Of a DNA stretch of 64,000 nt, positions 44,185-52,244 are shown one piece after another. Below the pieces are notes generated by a model. The model searched no databases. It was not told the origin of the DNA and saw only the letters and a program-made list of their open reading frames with translations. The DNA comes from Chloroflexota bacterium (lineage in GTDB: Bacteria > Chloroflexota > Anaerolineae > UBA4142): assembly GCA_023381515.1 (NCBI GenBank), contig JAMCQI010000053.1, positions 1 through 64,000 on the forward strand. The letters are read 5' to 3'. The position numbers and the translations under genes were made by a program. Within the stretch, counting starts at the first letter, position 1, and each line of letters starts with the position of its first letter.

Positions 44185-45294
44185 ATGGCAAATCACGTGC
44201 AACCTGCGCATCTTCATCTCGACAACGTCACCAAGAAATTCGAACGCGTGACCGCGGTCGACCATATTTCTCTCGACATCCCGCGAGGAACGTTCACGAC
44301 CCTGCTTGGACCCAGCGGATGCGGTAAGACGACACTCCTGCGCTTGATCGCGGGGTTCTACGAGCCTGACGAAGGCGGCATCTATATCGACGACCAACGC
44401 GTCGACCAAATGCCACCTCACCGCCGCGGGACCGCTATGGTGTTCCAGGATTACGCGCTCTGGCCGCACATGACGGTCTTTGACAACATTGCCTATGGGC
44501 TGCGGATGCAGAATGCGAGCAAGGAAGATATCAACCGTCGCGTTCAAGAGACGATGGGACTCGTCGAGATGCCGTCAGAACTATTGAACCGTCGCCCGTC
44601 GCAGCTCTCCGGCGGGCAGCAGCAGCGGGTTGCCGTCGCGCGTGCCCTCGTGACGCAGCCCAAGGTCCTCTTGCTCGACGAACCTCTCTCCAACTTGGAT
44701 GCCAAGGTTCGCCAGCGGCTACGCGTCGAGATTCGTCGGCTCCAGCGGCGGATTGGCATCACGTCGGTCTATGTCACGCATGATCAAGAAGAAGCTCTGA
44801 GCATGTCGGATATGGTCGTGGTGATGAACGCGGGTCGGGTCATGCAGATCGGCCAACCGGAGGAAATCTACCACAACCCGCAGACGGCGTTTGTCGCCGA
44901 GTTTCTGGGGGTGAGCAATGTGCTGCGCGGCACGGTGACTCCGGATGGCAAGGGAGCGATGGTGGCCGGAGTGTGCGTCCCCTATTCGGGGGCGCTTCCA
45001 ACGGACCCCCGCCCAGGTCGCGAGGTCCAGAGACCCGCGGAACCCAGTGGGGCGGGGACAGCGGTGACAGCCGTCTTTAAGGCCGATGAGGCCTACCTGG
45101 TTCCGGGAACTAGCACAAAAGACGACGCCGTTGTCTTTCACGGCAAGCTGGAAGAAGTTTTCTTTATCGGCTCGCTGTATCGGCACTATGTGAACGTTAA
45201 CGGCGAGATGATCCTCGTGGACGGAGCCCAGAAAATCACCGGACCTGACGTCAGCGTTATTGTCCCCAAAGGCAAGATCATGCTGTACACGTAG
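44185..45294 (+). CDS. ABC transporter ATP-binding protein (FbpC/PotA type)
   Basis: ATPase of 369 residues for the preceding permease. Walker A LLGPSGCGKTTLLRLIAG is near residue 40, the Q-loop is GTAMVFQDYALWPHMTV, the signature is SGGQQQRVAVARALVTQP, and Walker B is VLLLDEPLSNLDAKVRQRL. The H-loop SVYVTHDQEEALSMSD follows, with a C-terminal TOBE domain from about residue 280. It starts 5 bp after the permease stop. It completes a binding-protein, permease and ATPase importer within the inositol cluster. Confidence 0.94.
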   Translation: MANHVQPAHLHLDNVTKKFERVTAVDHISLDIPRGTFTTLLGPSGCGKTTLLRLIAGFYEPDEGGIYIDDQRVDQMPPHRRGTAMVFQDYALWPHMTVFDNIAYGLRMQNASKEDINRRVQETMGLVEMPSELLNRRPSQLSGGQQQRVAVARALVTQPKVLLLDEPLSNLDAKVRQRLRVEIRRLQRRIGITSVYVTHDQEEALSMSDMVVVMNAGRVMQIGQPEEIYHNPQTAFVAEFLGVSNVLRGTVTPDGKGAMVAGVCVPYSGALPTDPRPGREVQRPAEPSGAGTAVTAVFKADEAYLVPGTSTKDDAVVFHGKLEEVFFIGSLYRHYVNVNGEMILVDGAQKITGPDVSVIVPKGKIMLYT

Positions 45295-45319
45295 CGACTA
45301 TTCCAGGAGACGCACCACT

Positions 45320-46138
45320 ATGAAGCTTGGTTACAACGGCGCAACGACAATGACCAGCGGTCTCGAGATCGACATTCGCGTTGCCGGCGAAGCCCAATTC
45401 GACGTCCTCGAAATCACCGCGACGAAGCTGGACAAATTTCTGGAATCTCATTCCATAGGCGAAGCTCGCCAACGAATTGACGGAGCGCACCTCAAGACGC
45501 ACGCGATCAATTCGGTCGAAAAGATTAATTTTCGAGATGCCGCGGGTCGGAGCGAGGTGCTCGCGCGCACCCGGCAGCTGTCTGAGTACAGCAAGGCGCT
45601 CGATTGCCCGTGGATCATCGCCGTGCCGGGTCCGGCGCCGCAAGGCGCAACCTGGCAGGAGATTTGTGACAACACGGTGGCCAGCTTGCGCGCCATGAGC
45701 GAGGGGGCCGCGCCGTACGGGGTTCACCTGGCTTTCGAGTTTCTCGGGTTCCCGTGGTGCTCGGTGCAGACGGCGGCACAGGCATGGGAAATCGTGAAGG
45801 CGACCGACCGGGAGAACGTGGGCATGGTCATCGATACATGCCATTTCTACGCAGGGAACTCGACACTGGATTCGATTCGCGTCATCGACGCGCGCAAGCT
45901 CGCCGTCTTTCACATCAACGACGTTGAGTCGATGCCGAAAGAACAGATCACAGACGCTAATCGCTTGTTCCCGGGCGACGGCGTCATTCCGCTCAAGCAG
46001 ATTATCAGCGCCGTGCGCGGGACCGGCTTTGACGGCGTGGCCTCGGTCGAGATTTTCCGTCCCGAGTACTGGCAGAGAGACCCACTTGCCGTCGCGCAGG
46101 AAGCAAAGGAAAAATCCAAACGCGTGTTGGAGCTGTAA
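45320..46138 (+). CDS. iolI: Sugar phosphate isomerase/epimerase-fold protein, inosose isomerase (IolI)-like
   Basis: Xylose-isomerase-like TIM barrel of 272 residues. The start MKLGYNGATTMTSGLEIDI and segments HAINSVEKINFRD, LAFEFLGFPWCSVQTAAQAW, NVGMVIDTCHFYAGNSTLDS and RLFPGDGVIPL follow the order of Bacillus IolI. Metal ligands are the glutamate of AFEFLG, the aspartate-histidine of DTCHFY, the histidine of VFHIND and the glutamate of SVEIFRPEY. IolI interconverts keto-inositols. Start ATG 45320 follows AGGAG. It begins 25 bp after the ABC ATPase gene. Confidence 0.8.
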   Translation: MKLGYNGATTMTSGLEIDIRVAGEAQFDVLEITATKLDKFLESHSIGEARQRIDGAHLKTHAINSVEKINFRDAAGRSEVLARTRQLSEYSKALDCPWIIAVPGPAPQGATWQEICDNTVASLRAMSEGAAPYGVHLAFEFLGFPWCSVQTAAQAWEIVKATDRENVGMVIDTCHFYAGNSTLDSIRVIDARKLAVFHINDVESMPKEQITDANRLFPGDGVIPLKQIISAVRGTGFDGVASVEIFRPEYWQRDPLAVAQEAKEKSKRVLEL

Positions 46139-46154
46139 GTCGATGTATAATTCA

Positions 46155-46200
46155 GATTTAGGATCTATGATTGAAGAGCCCTGCCACGGAATCCTAAATC
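46155..46200. repeat. Inverted repeat GATTTAGGAT / ATCCTAAATC
   Basis: A 10-bp perfect inverted repeat (46155-46164 and 46191-46200) with further AT-rich partial copies (GAATCCTGATTT near 46210), in the 99-bp gap between iolI and iolN. It shares the TTTAGGAT core with the tandem repeat at 18553. Confidence 0.65.
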
Positions 46201-46237
46201 GCCAATTCTGAATCCTGATTTCACAGAGGTGTATACT

Positions 46238-47368
46238 ATGTCCAGCGTAACCAAAGCTCCGGAGGGGAAAATCCCGACCGGACAACCGGATTTGTGGTTT
46301 GAAGAAAATGCTGTCGGGCGGATGAAGAAAGAGATCTGGGACATGAACGAAGACCAGCTCAAGTCCGTCCTGGCCGAATACGGCTTGCCATCCTCGGGCT
46401 GCGAATGGGCCAAGCCGGGGGCCTACATCCAGACGACGCCGCACTGGCAAGTGGTGGAGAACCGTCGCAAGAACGACATCGTCCTCATTCCCGTCGGCTG
46501 TACCGAGCTGCACGGCGCCCACCTGCCGAGTGCCTCCGACACGCTATTTGTCAGCATGATTTGCGAAGGGGTGCGACGGTTTACGGAAAAGAATCGGAGC
46601 GGTCACGTCAACCTCGCCTTGCCCCCGCTGAATTACGGCGCGCATCCGTATCACCATGTCGGAATGCCGGGCACCGTCATCGTCCGCGAGACGGTCGTCC
46701 GGGAAATGCTGATGGACGTTATGCTTGGCCTTTGGAATGACGGTTTTCGTAAGCAAATTATCGTCAACAATCACGGCCAGCTGTGGGTGCTCGAATCCAC
46801 CATTCAGGAATTCCAAAAACGCTACCAACTCCCCGGCATCTTTCGCGTCCTCGATTGGCACCGCGGCGTGCGCGAAATGTGGCGCACAAAGGAGATGGGG
46901 GGCGAATGGGATACCAACTTTGTCCACGCCGATGAAGCAGAGACATCGCTCGCGCTGTACCTGTTCCCCCAGATGGTGGATATGAAATACGCGGTCGACA
47001 CCGAGTCCAAGGGCTACCTGCCCGACGGTCATTTTGACAAGTCAGTGGATCCGTTTGGGCGGCCTCACCGCTGGTCTGAAGGGGAAGGACACTTTCCAAT
47101 TGAGATCTCGGGGACGCCGGAGGGAGTTGTGGGCAAGGCGACACACGGTGATCCTCGCAAGGCGATGCGTCCTCTGGCCGCGATCTTGCGCTACCTAACC
47201 CTCGTCAACGACGAGATCCTCAAGGTCTTTCCTGCCGGCACCGTCCCGCCCGTCGAGGAAGTCACCCTCAGAACGGCGGCCGAGATGGAACCGTTCCTGC
47301 GCGAACCCATGAGTCCGGGGTGGAAGCCAGTATATGCCCTGCCCCGCATCGGGCAAGAGCCAGTCTAG
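46238..47368 (+). CDS. iolN: Creatininase-family hydrolase, 3-dehydro-scyllo-inosose hydrolase (IolN)-like
   Basis: Zinc hydrolase of 376 residues, much longer than a standard creatininase (about 250). Family metal motifs: VLIPVGCTELHGAHLPSASD near residue 90 (the E-x-HG-x-HLP pattern), LNYGAHPYHHVGMPGTV, IIVNNHGQLWVLESTIQEF and VHADEAETSLALYLFPQMV. The first 65 residues (LWFEENAVGRMKKEIWDMNE, EYGLPSSGCEWAKPGAYIQT) and the tail are the extra parts shared, from memory, with Thermotoga IolN. That enzyme opens the ring of diketo-inositol to 5-keto-L-gluconate. Neighbouring IolM-, IolO- and IolI-like genes agree. Start ATG 46238 has GAGG nine bases upstream. Confidence 0.85.
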   Translation: MSSVTKAPEGKIPTGQPDLWFEENAVGRMKKEIWDMNEDQLKSVLAEYGLPSSGCEWAKPGAYIQTTPHWQVVENRRKNDIVLIPVGCTELHGAHLPSASDTLFVSMICEGVRRFTEKNRSGHVNLALPPLNYGAHPYHHVGMPGTVIVRETVVREMLMDVMLGLWNDGFRKQIIVNNHGQLWVLESTIQEFQKRYQLPGIFRVLDWHRGVREMWRTKEMGGEWDTNFVHADEAETSLALYLFPQMVDMKYAVDTESKGYLPDGHFDKSVDPFGRPHRWSEGEGHFPIEISGTPEGVVGKATHGDPRKAMRPLAAILRYLTLVNDEILKVFPAGTVPPVEEVTLRTAAEMEPFLREPMSPGWKPVYALPRIGQEPV

Positions 47369-47438
47369 CTGCTACAAGAAACCCCCTTACCCCCTACCCC
47401 GCCTCCCCTCAAGCGGAGCGGGCCAAGAGGAAAATCTA

Positions 47439-47516
47439 GGGAGAGGCGGACTGCTTTGGAGTTCGCCTCTCCCCCGACTCCAAAATTCTCTCCTCCCCGC
47501 ACCACGGGGAGGAGAG
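47439..47516. repeat. Two adjacent strong hairpins between iolN and iolO
   Basis: GGGAGAGGCG (47439-47448) pairs with CGCCTCTCCC (47464-47473). Then CTCTCCTCCCCG (47488-47499) pairs with CGGGGAGGAGAG (47505-47516) around a 5-nt loop. No U-tract follows. They fill most of the 163-bp gap and may be intergenic repeats or mRNA-stabilising structures. Confidence 0.8.
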
Positions 47517-47531
47517 TGGAAAATCAGGTTG

Positions 47532-48341
47532 ATGGATATATCTTACGTTATCTCGACTCAGCCCACGCGCTTTGAAGCCGCGGCGTTTTCACCCGATTTC
47601 GAGCCGAGCGCCGCGCAGATGGCCGCGCTCGGTTACGACGGCATCGAGCTGGCCGTCCGCGACCCTTCTCAGCTTGATGTCTCCGCCGTAATCCAAGTCC
47701 TCGAGAAGCATCATCTGCGCGTGCCCGCCATCGGGACTGGACAAGCTTTCCTCGAAGAGCACTTGTCCTTCACAGACCCGGACGAGACCGTCCGCAATCA
47801 AGCGCATCAGCGCGCCCTATCCCACGTCGTTCTGGCGAGCCAATTCCAGGCCCTCGTCATCATTGGGCTCCTGCGCGGCAGACTGCAGCCGGGCGTTCAG
47901 CCCGAACAGGCACGCAGCTGGCTAGTGAGTGCGCTCGTGTCGCTGGCGACGGAAGCGCGGGCGCGGGGCGTACGCATCGTGATTGAGCCGCTCAATCGCT
48001 ATGAGACCAATCTGCTTAACACCGTTTCAGACACGCTCCATTTGATCGACGAGGTGGCCGCGGACAATGTCGGCGTTTTGTTCGATACGTTTCACGCGAA
48101 TATCGAGGAGCCGCGGATCGAAGAGAGCATGCGAGGGTGTGGCGAACGCCTCTTCCATGTCCATCTTGCCGACTCGAACCGGTGGGCACCCGGGTGGGGG
48201 CACATTGATTTTCGCAGTGTGGTCAAGACCTTGCGCGAAATGAACTATAAAGGGTGGATCAGTGCAGAAATCCTTCCCAAGCCTGATATTCCCCATGCCG
48301 CCGAGCAGACCATGAGGAACATGCGACCGATCCTTGGATAA
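47532..48341 (+). CDS. iolO: Sugar isomerase/epimerase-fold protein, 5-keto-L-gluconate epimerase (IolO)-like
   Basis: TIM barrel of 269 residues. Order of motifs: SYVISTQPTRFEAAAFS at the start, LGYDGIELAVRDPSQLDVS near residue 33, VPAIGTGQAFLEEHLSFTDP, LVIIGLLRGRLQPGVQPE, RIVIEPLNRYETNLLNTVSD near residue 150, GVLFDTFHANIEEPRI and HLADSNRWAPGWGHIDFRSV. This is the pattern of Thermotoga IolO, which epimerises 5-keto-L-gluconate to D-tagaturonate, as recalled from the family. Metal ligands are in the IEP, DTFHAN and SNRWAPG strips. Its stop overlaps the ribosome site of the next gene. Confidence 0.85.
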   Translation: MDISYVISTQPTRFEAAAFSPDFEPSAAQMAALGYDGIELAVRDPSQLDVSAVIQVLEKHHLRVPAIGTGQAFLEEHLSFTDPDETVRNQAHQRALSHVVLASQFQALVIIGLLRGRLQPGVQPEQARSWLVSALVSLATEARARGVRIVIEPLNRYETNLLNTVSDTLHLIDEVAADNVGVLFDTFHANIEEPRIEESMRGCGERLFHVHLADSNRWAPGWGHIDFRSVVKTLREMNYKGWISAEILPKPDIPHAAEQTMRNMRPILG

Positions 48342-48350
48342 GGAGACGTG

Positions 48351-49244
48351 ATGGAGCGAGTGGGATTTATTGGACTGGGCACGATGGGCAAGCCCATGGC
48401 GCGGCGGTTGCTGCAAGCGGGATATCCCCTTGCCGTCCACAACCGCTCCCGTGGTGCCGTCGACGAGTTGGCGAAAGAAGGGGCCGAGCCCGCCGCGTCC
48501 CCGAAGCAAGTCGCCCAGCAATGCGACATCCTCATCACGATGCTGCCCGATTCGCCCGATGTCGAGCAAGTCATCCTCGGCAAAGAAGGCGCGTTCGAGG
48601 GCGACCGGGAGGGCATGCTCTTCGTGGACATGAGCACGATCTCACCGGTTACCGCGCGCAGGCTTGCGGCAGAAGCCAGTCGTCGCCATGTGGACATGCT
48701 GGATGCACCGGTGAGCGGCGGTGAGATCGGTGCCATCAACGGCACCTTGTCCATCATGGTAGGCGGCAAGCAAAACAGCTTTGAGCGCGCCTTGCCCCTT
48801 TTCCAGACTATGGGCAAGAACATTGTCCTGATTGGTGAGGCCGGCGCGGGACAGGTTGCCAAGGCAGCCAATCAGATCGTGGTGGCGCTAACCATAGAAG
48901 CCGTCGCCGAGGCCTTGGTCCTTGCCGCCAAGGCGGGGGTCGATCCGGGGAAAGTGCGCCAGGCCCTTTTGGGCGGATTCGCCCAAAGCCGGGTCCTCGA
49001 CGTCCACGGTCAACGCATGCTCGATCAGAATTTCAGACCGGGCTTTCGGACCAACCTACATTTCAAGGATCTCGGAATCGCGCTCGCGGCAGGGAAGGAA
49101 TACGCCGTGCCATTGCCCGTAACGGCAGCAGTTTATGAGATGATGAACGCGCTCATTGCCGCCGGCGATGGCAACCTGGACCACTCCAGTCTCGTCACGC
49201 TCATCGAGCGCGTGGCTCACGCCGAATTAAGAACGACGGAATAA
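48351..49244 (+). CDS. garR: 2-hydroxy-3-oxopropionate reductase (GarR) / 3-hydroxyisobutyrate dehydrogenase family
   Basis: Beta-hydroxyacid dehydrogenase of 297 residues. Rossmann start VGFIGLGTMGKPMARRLLQA, substrate motif DAPVSGGEIGAINGTLSIMV near residue 120, catalytic lysine in AGQVAKAANQIVVALT near residue 170, and FRPGFRTNLHFKDLGIAL, a strip typical of GarR. The likely role is reduction of tartronate semialdehyde to glycerate. That would link the glycolate oxidase operon (glyoxylate) and sugar-acid breakdown; a glyoxylate carboligase is not in the window. Start ATG 48351 follows AGGAG after 5 bp. Confidence 0.85.
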   Translation: MERVGFIGLGTMGKPMARRLLQAGYPLAVHNRSRGAVDELAKEGAEPAASPKQVAQQCDILITMLPDSPDVEQVILGKEGAFEGDREGMLFVDMSTISPVTARRLAAEASRRHVDMLDAPVSGGEIGAINGTLSIMVGGKQNSFERALPLFQTMGKNIVLIGEAGAGQVAKAANQIVVALTIEAVAEALVLAAKAGVDPGKVRQALLGGFAQSRVLDVHGQRMLDQNFRPGFRTNLHFKDLGIALAAGKEYAVPLPVTAAVYEMMNALIAAGDGNLDHSSLVTLIERVAHAELRTTE

Positions 49245-49288
49245 GCCAATGTACGTGCCGCTGATACTCACTAAACACAGAGGGCAAA

Positions 49289-49344
49289 ACTTGACCTGTT
49301 TTTGACCTTACAGAAACTGGCTTTGGACTTGTGCTTGATAAGAT
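49289..49344 (+). promoter_or_regulatory. Activator-type promoter with 11-bp-phased TTTTGAC elements (cytochrome unit 1)
   Basis: ACTTGAC (49289-49295), TTTTGAC (49300-49306) and TTTGGAC (49322-49328) start 11 and 22 bp apart. The last one is exactly 10 bp ahead of TAAGAT (49339-49344), a -10-like hexamer. No normal -35 is present. The same geometry is found at 52056-52100 and 57785-57818. Confidence 0.7.
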
Positions 49345-49350
49345 ATTTTT

Positions 49351-49447
49351 GGGATAGGTTCACCGGTGCGGGTGGACCTTTGGTTAGGTTCTGAACGAAT
49401 CCAGCAGGTTGCGAATGCCTTGTCGAAAAGTCGACAAGGCATTTTTC
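49351..49447 (+). ncRNA. Structured leader / attenuator of the nonahaem cytochrome gene
   Basis: Leader RNA with an 8-bp hairpin GGTTCACC (49357-49364) / GGTGGACC (49371-49378). It then carries the element AGGTTGCGAATGCCTT (from 49406), whose GCCTT begins a 13-bp terminator stem (49414-49426 with 49431-49443) followed by a short U-tract. The terminator lies only 22 nt before the start codon, so read-through must be controlled. The AGGT-N7-GCCTT element is shared with other cytochrome leaders in the window. Confidence 0.65.
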
Positions 49448-49465
49448 ATTTCCAGGAGTGAGGGT

Positions 49466-50581
49466 ATGCATCAACGTTGGTCATGGCTTTTGATTGCACT
49501 GTTGCCGTCAGCCATTCTGGCAATGTTTGCCGCCCCTGCCGCGAGAGCGAGCGGACCGGGCGATGCGCCGCCCTCTGCCGCTGCCGACAACCAGGCTTGC
49601 CTCGCGTGCCACTCTAATCCCAGCCTCTCGACGAAACTACCGAGCGGCGAGGTTCTTTCGCTCTATGTTGACGTAACCACCTTTAATGCCTCGGTCCACG
49701 GGAAGCAGGGGCAGGCCTGTACCTCCTGCCACTCGGACATCACGGGGTATCCCCACCCCGCTATCACGGCGCAGAACACTCGCGACCTTAGTCTGCAGAT
49801 GTACACCCTGTGCCGGCAGTGCCACAACGACGAATACCAAAAAACATCGGACTCGATCCACGCGAAAGAATTGGCTGCAGGGAATCGCAACGCGCCGGTG
49901 TGCACCGACTGCCATACTGCACACGATGTAACGCCGCCGGACGAACCGCGCTCACGAATTCCCCAGACTTGTCGGCAATGCCACAGCGCCATTTACGATC
50001 AGTACAAGACGAGTGTTCACGGCTCGGCGCTGCTTGACCACTCGAATCCCGACGTTCCAACCTGTGTGAACTGCCACGGCGTTCACAACATCGGCGACCC
50101 GACGACGGCTGCCTTCCGTCTGAAATCGCCAGAGATCTGCGCCAAGTGCCACACCGACAAGGCCATCATGAGCAAATACAACATTTCGACGGATGTGCTG
50201 AACACCTATGTCGCCGATTTCCACGGCACTACCGTCCAATTGTTTGCCAAACAGTCGCCCGATGCGCCCTCGAACGAAGCCGTCTGCTACGACTGTCACG
50301 GCGTGCATGATATCAAAAAGATCAACGACCCCACGTCAACAGTTTTTCGCTCGAATTTGCTCAAGACGTGCCAGCAGTGCCACCCCGATGCGACGACCAA
50401 TTTCCCGGCGGCATGGCTGATGCACTATCGGGCGAGCCCGACACAGTTCCCGACCGTTTACTATGTGAACTTGTTCTACATGATCTTTATTCCGGTCGTG
50501 ATAGGCGGAATGGCCCTGTTTGTCCTGCTAGATTTCGCACGTCGACTGCGGAATCGTTTCCAAAAGACTGGGAGGGCTTGA
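49466..50581 (+). CDS. Nonahaem c-type cytochrome with C-terminal membrane anchor
   Basis: A protein of 371 residues. A signal peptide (HQRWSWLLIALLPSAILAMF, cleaved near ARASG) is followed by nine CxxCH motifs: CLACH, CTSCH, CRQCH, CTDCH, CRQCH, CVNCH, CAKCH, CYDCH and CQQCH. Spacing and the recurring S-V/I-HG and CHGVHD features relate it to the 13-haem protein at 62.1 kb. A single membrane span (LFYMIFIPVVIGGMALFVLL) anchors the C-terminus. It is likely an outer-face electron carrier that accepts electrons from the next gene product, whose ATG overlaps its stop codon. Start ATG 49466 has AGGAG upstream. Confidence 0.9.
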   Translation: MHQRWSWLLIALLPSAILAMFAAPAARASGPGDAPPSAAADNQACLACHSNPSLSTKLPSGEVLSLYVDVTTFNASVHGKQGQACTSCHSDITGYPHPAITAQNTRDLSLQMYTLCRQCHNDEYQKTSDSIHAKELAAGNRNAPVCTDCHTAHDVTPPDEPRSRIPQTCRQCHSAIYDQYKTSVHGSALLDHSNPDVPTCVNCHGVHNIGDPTTAAFRLKSPEICAKCHTDKAIMSKYNISTDVLNTYVADFHGTTVQLFAKQSPDAPSNEAVCYDCHGVHDIKKINDPTSTVFRSNLLKTCQQCHPDATTNFPAAWLMHYRASPTQFPTVYYVNLFYMIFIPVVIGGMALFVLLDFARRLRNRFQKTGRA

Positions 50582-52020
50582 TGGCTGAGCAAAAAGAATA
50601 CCTCCGCTTTACGGTCCTACAACGCGTTGAGCATTGGGTCCTGACCATCTCCTTCACGGCGCTTGCCATTACCGGCATCCCGCAAAAGTTCGTCGGAAAT
50701 GGTTGGGCCGAAACGATGATCGCGATGTTCGGCGGCATCGAGACGACGCGCCTCATCCACCATACCGCCGCGCTCATCATGTGCGTGCTGGGGCTCTACC
50801 ACGTGGTCGACCTGGCATACAAGGTTTTTGTGCTACGGATCCGTTGGACCATGTTTCCGCGGCTTGACGATGCCATCGACGGTATTAATGCCATCCGCTA
50901 CAACCTGGGGCTGACTAAAGACGAGCCCAAGATGGACCGTTATAACTTTACCGAAAAGGCAGAGTACTGGGCCCTCATCTGGGGAACCGTGATCATGGCG
51001 CTGACCGGATTCATGATGTGGAATCCGATCTTGACAACCGACTGGCTACCTGGCGAAATCATTCCTGCGGCCAAAGCAGCCCACGGCGGGGAAGCGCTCC
51101 TGGCGGTGCTGGCCATCATCGTGTGGCACTTTTATGGCGTCCACATCAAAGATTTCAGCAAGGCCATGTTCACAGGCAAGCTCACGGAACATGAGATGGT
51201 CGAAGAGCACGCCTTGGAGCTAGAGCGCATCAAGAAAGGCAAGCTGGATCCGCGCCCCGCGCCTGAAGTGATCAGGCAGCGCCAGCAAGTATATATACCA
51301 GCCGCTGCCTTCGCAAGCGTCGTGATGCTGGCCGGGCTGTACTTTGTGACGAGCTATCAGCCCATTGCCATCACGACTCTGCCTCGTCAACCTCAGATCG
51401 TTGTCTACGCGCCGATCACGTCGACGCCGACCCCGAAAGCAACGTCAGGAACGCCGCAGGGTATTCCGGTCTCCGCCAAACCACTCCCGGCCGACCATGC
51501 GGGTCGAACGACGTGTCTCGCATGCCATGCAAACCTGACGCAACCGGCACTCCCCGCGGATCACGCAGGTCGTACCGATGCTACGTGCACTAGCTGTCAC
51601 AAGAGCGGCGCTGCACCAGCGGCCACTCCGGCCGCGTCATCGACGGAAGTGAGCAATCCTCCGCCAGCCGCGACCTCCACCGGACCCAAACCGCTCCCGG
51701 CGGACCATGCGGGACGAACGACGTGTCTCGCCTGCCACCAGAATTTACCAGATCCCAAACTACCGGCCGATCATCAGGGGAGGACTGACCAGACTTGCCT
51801 CGGGTGTCACAAAGCTGCGTCAGATAGTGTACCCGCGACGGTCGCGCCGACGGCAAGCTCAAGCTCATCGAGCGCGAGCGGACCTAGCCCGATCCCCGCG
51901 GACCACGCGGGACGAACAGCTTGCTTGAGCTGTCATCAGACCCTGCCGCAACCCGCGCTGCCGGCAGATCATCAAGGTCGCACGGACGCCATGTGCGTCT
52001 TGTGCCACAAGAGTCAATGA
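50581..52020 (+). CDS. Cytochrome b561-type membrane protein fused to three dihaem modules
   Basis: A protein of 479 residues. The N-terminal 210 residues are a four-helix b-type cytochrome like formate dehydrogenase gamma or hydrogenase cytochrome b (LQRVEHWVLTISFTALAITG, TRLIHHTAALIMCVLGLYHV, IIVWHFYGVHIKDF, with paired histidines). A further span lies near residue 245. The C-terminal 170 residues hold three dihaem modules, each LPADHAGRT-x-CLACH...LPADH-x-GRT-x-C-x-x-CHK, six CxxCH in all, joined by Ser/Thr/Pro/Ala linkers. This is an unusual fusion of a quinone-reactive b cytochrome with its own c-type wire. ATG 50581 overlaps the upstream stop; GGAGGG precedes. Confidence 0.9.
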   Translation: MAEQKEYLRFTVLQRVEHWVLTISFTALAITGIPQKFVGNGWAETMIAMFGGIETTRLIHHTAALIMCVLGLYHVVDLAYKVFVLRIRWTMFPRLDDAIDGINAIRYNLGLTKDEPKMDRYNFTEKAEYWALIWGTVIMALTGFMMWNPILTTDWLPGEIIPAAKAAHGGEALLAVLAIIVWHFYGVHIKDFSKAMFTGKLTEHEMVEEHALELERIKKGKLDPRPAPEVIRQRQQVYIPAAAFASVVMLAGLYFVTSYQPIAITTLPRQPQIVVYAPITSTPTPKATSGTPQGIPVSAKPLPADHAGRTTCLACHANLTQPALPADHAGRTDATCTSCHKSGAAPAATPAASSTEVSNPPPAATSTGPKPLPADHAGRTTCLACHQNLPDPKLPADHQGRTDQTCLGCHKAASDSVPATVAPTASSSSSSASGPSPIPADHAGRTACLSCHQTLPQPALPADHQGRTDAMCVLCHKSQ

Positions 52021-52055
52021 ACAATCGGTTGAGTGCTCACTGATCTTGCACGCAC

Positions 52056-52100
52056 TTATGACTGGGTTTTGACCCCATTTTGACTTGATCTGGCTATACT
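52056..52100 (+). promoter_or_regulatory. Activator-type promoter with three 11-bp-phased elements (molybdoenzyme unit)
   Basis: TTATGAC (52056-52062), TTTTGAC (52067-52073) and TTTTGAC (52078-52084) start exactly 11 bp apart. Ten bp after the last lies TATACT (52095-52100). One helical turn per repeat points to a dimeric or oligomeric winged-helix activator of the OmpR/PhoB kind, replacing the -35 contact. Confidence 0.75.
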
Positions 52101-52106
52101 GAAATA

Positions 52107-52212
52107 GTAATCGCATACGCGGCAGTGAAGTCGCTCGCCGACAGGACGTTACTGAAGGTGACGCAAGCCTTTCGATGCATTTGGTCTTTACATCGGGAGG
52201 CTTGCTTTTTTT
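52107..52212 (+). ncRNA. Structured leader / attenuator of the molybdoenzyme operon
   Basis: After hairpin CGTTAC-TGAAG-GTGACG (52147-52163) and a CAA linker, a 15-bp stem (52163-52177 with 52191-52205, two G-U pairs) runs into TTTTTTT. The block GTTACTGAAGGTGACGCAAG is almost the same in the leader at 57.9 kb. AGGT-N7-GCCTT starts at 52156. The terminator precedes the ATG by 33 nt. Confidence 0.72.
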
Positions 52213-52244
52213 GGACAGGCGCATTTCATCATCGGAGCTTTGCC

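Noticed and set aside
45278..46522. Minus-strand frame of 414 codons over iolI and the start of iolN
   Set aside because: It overlaps two well-supported plus-strand genes; composition is that of a shadow frame in GC-rich DNA.
52107..52212. c-di-GMP GEMM-I riboswitch
   Set aside because: GGUGACGCAAGCC resembles the GEMM-I core, but the second half of the fold and the closing P1 strand are not found; treated as unassigned.
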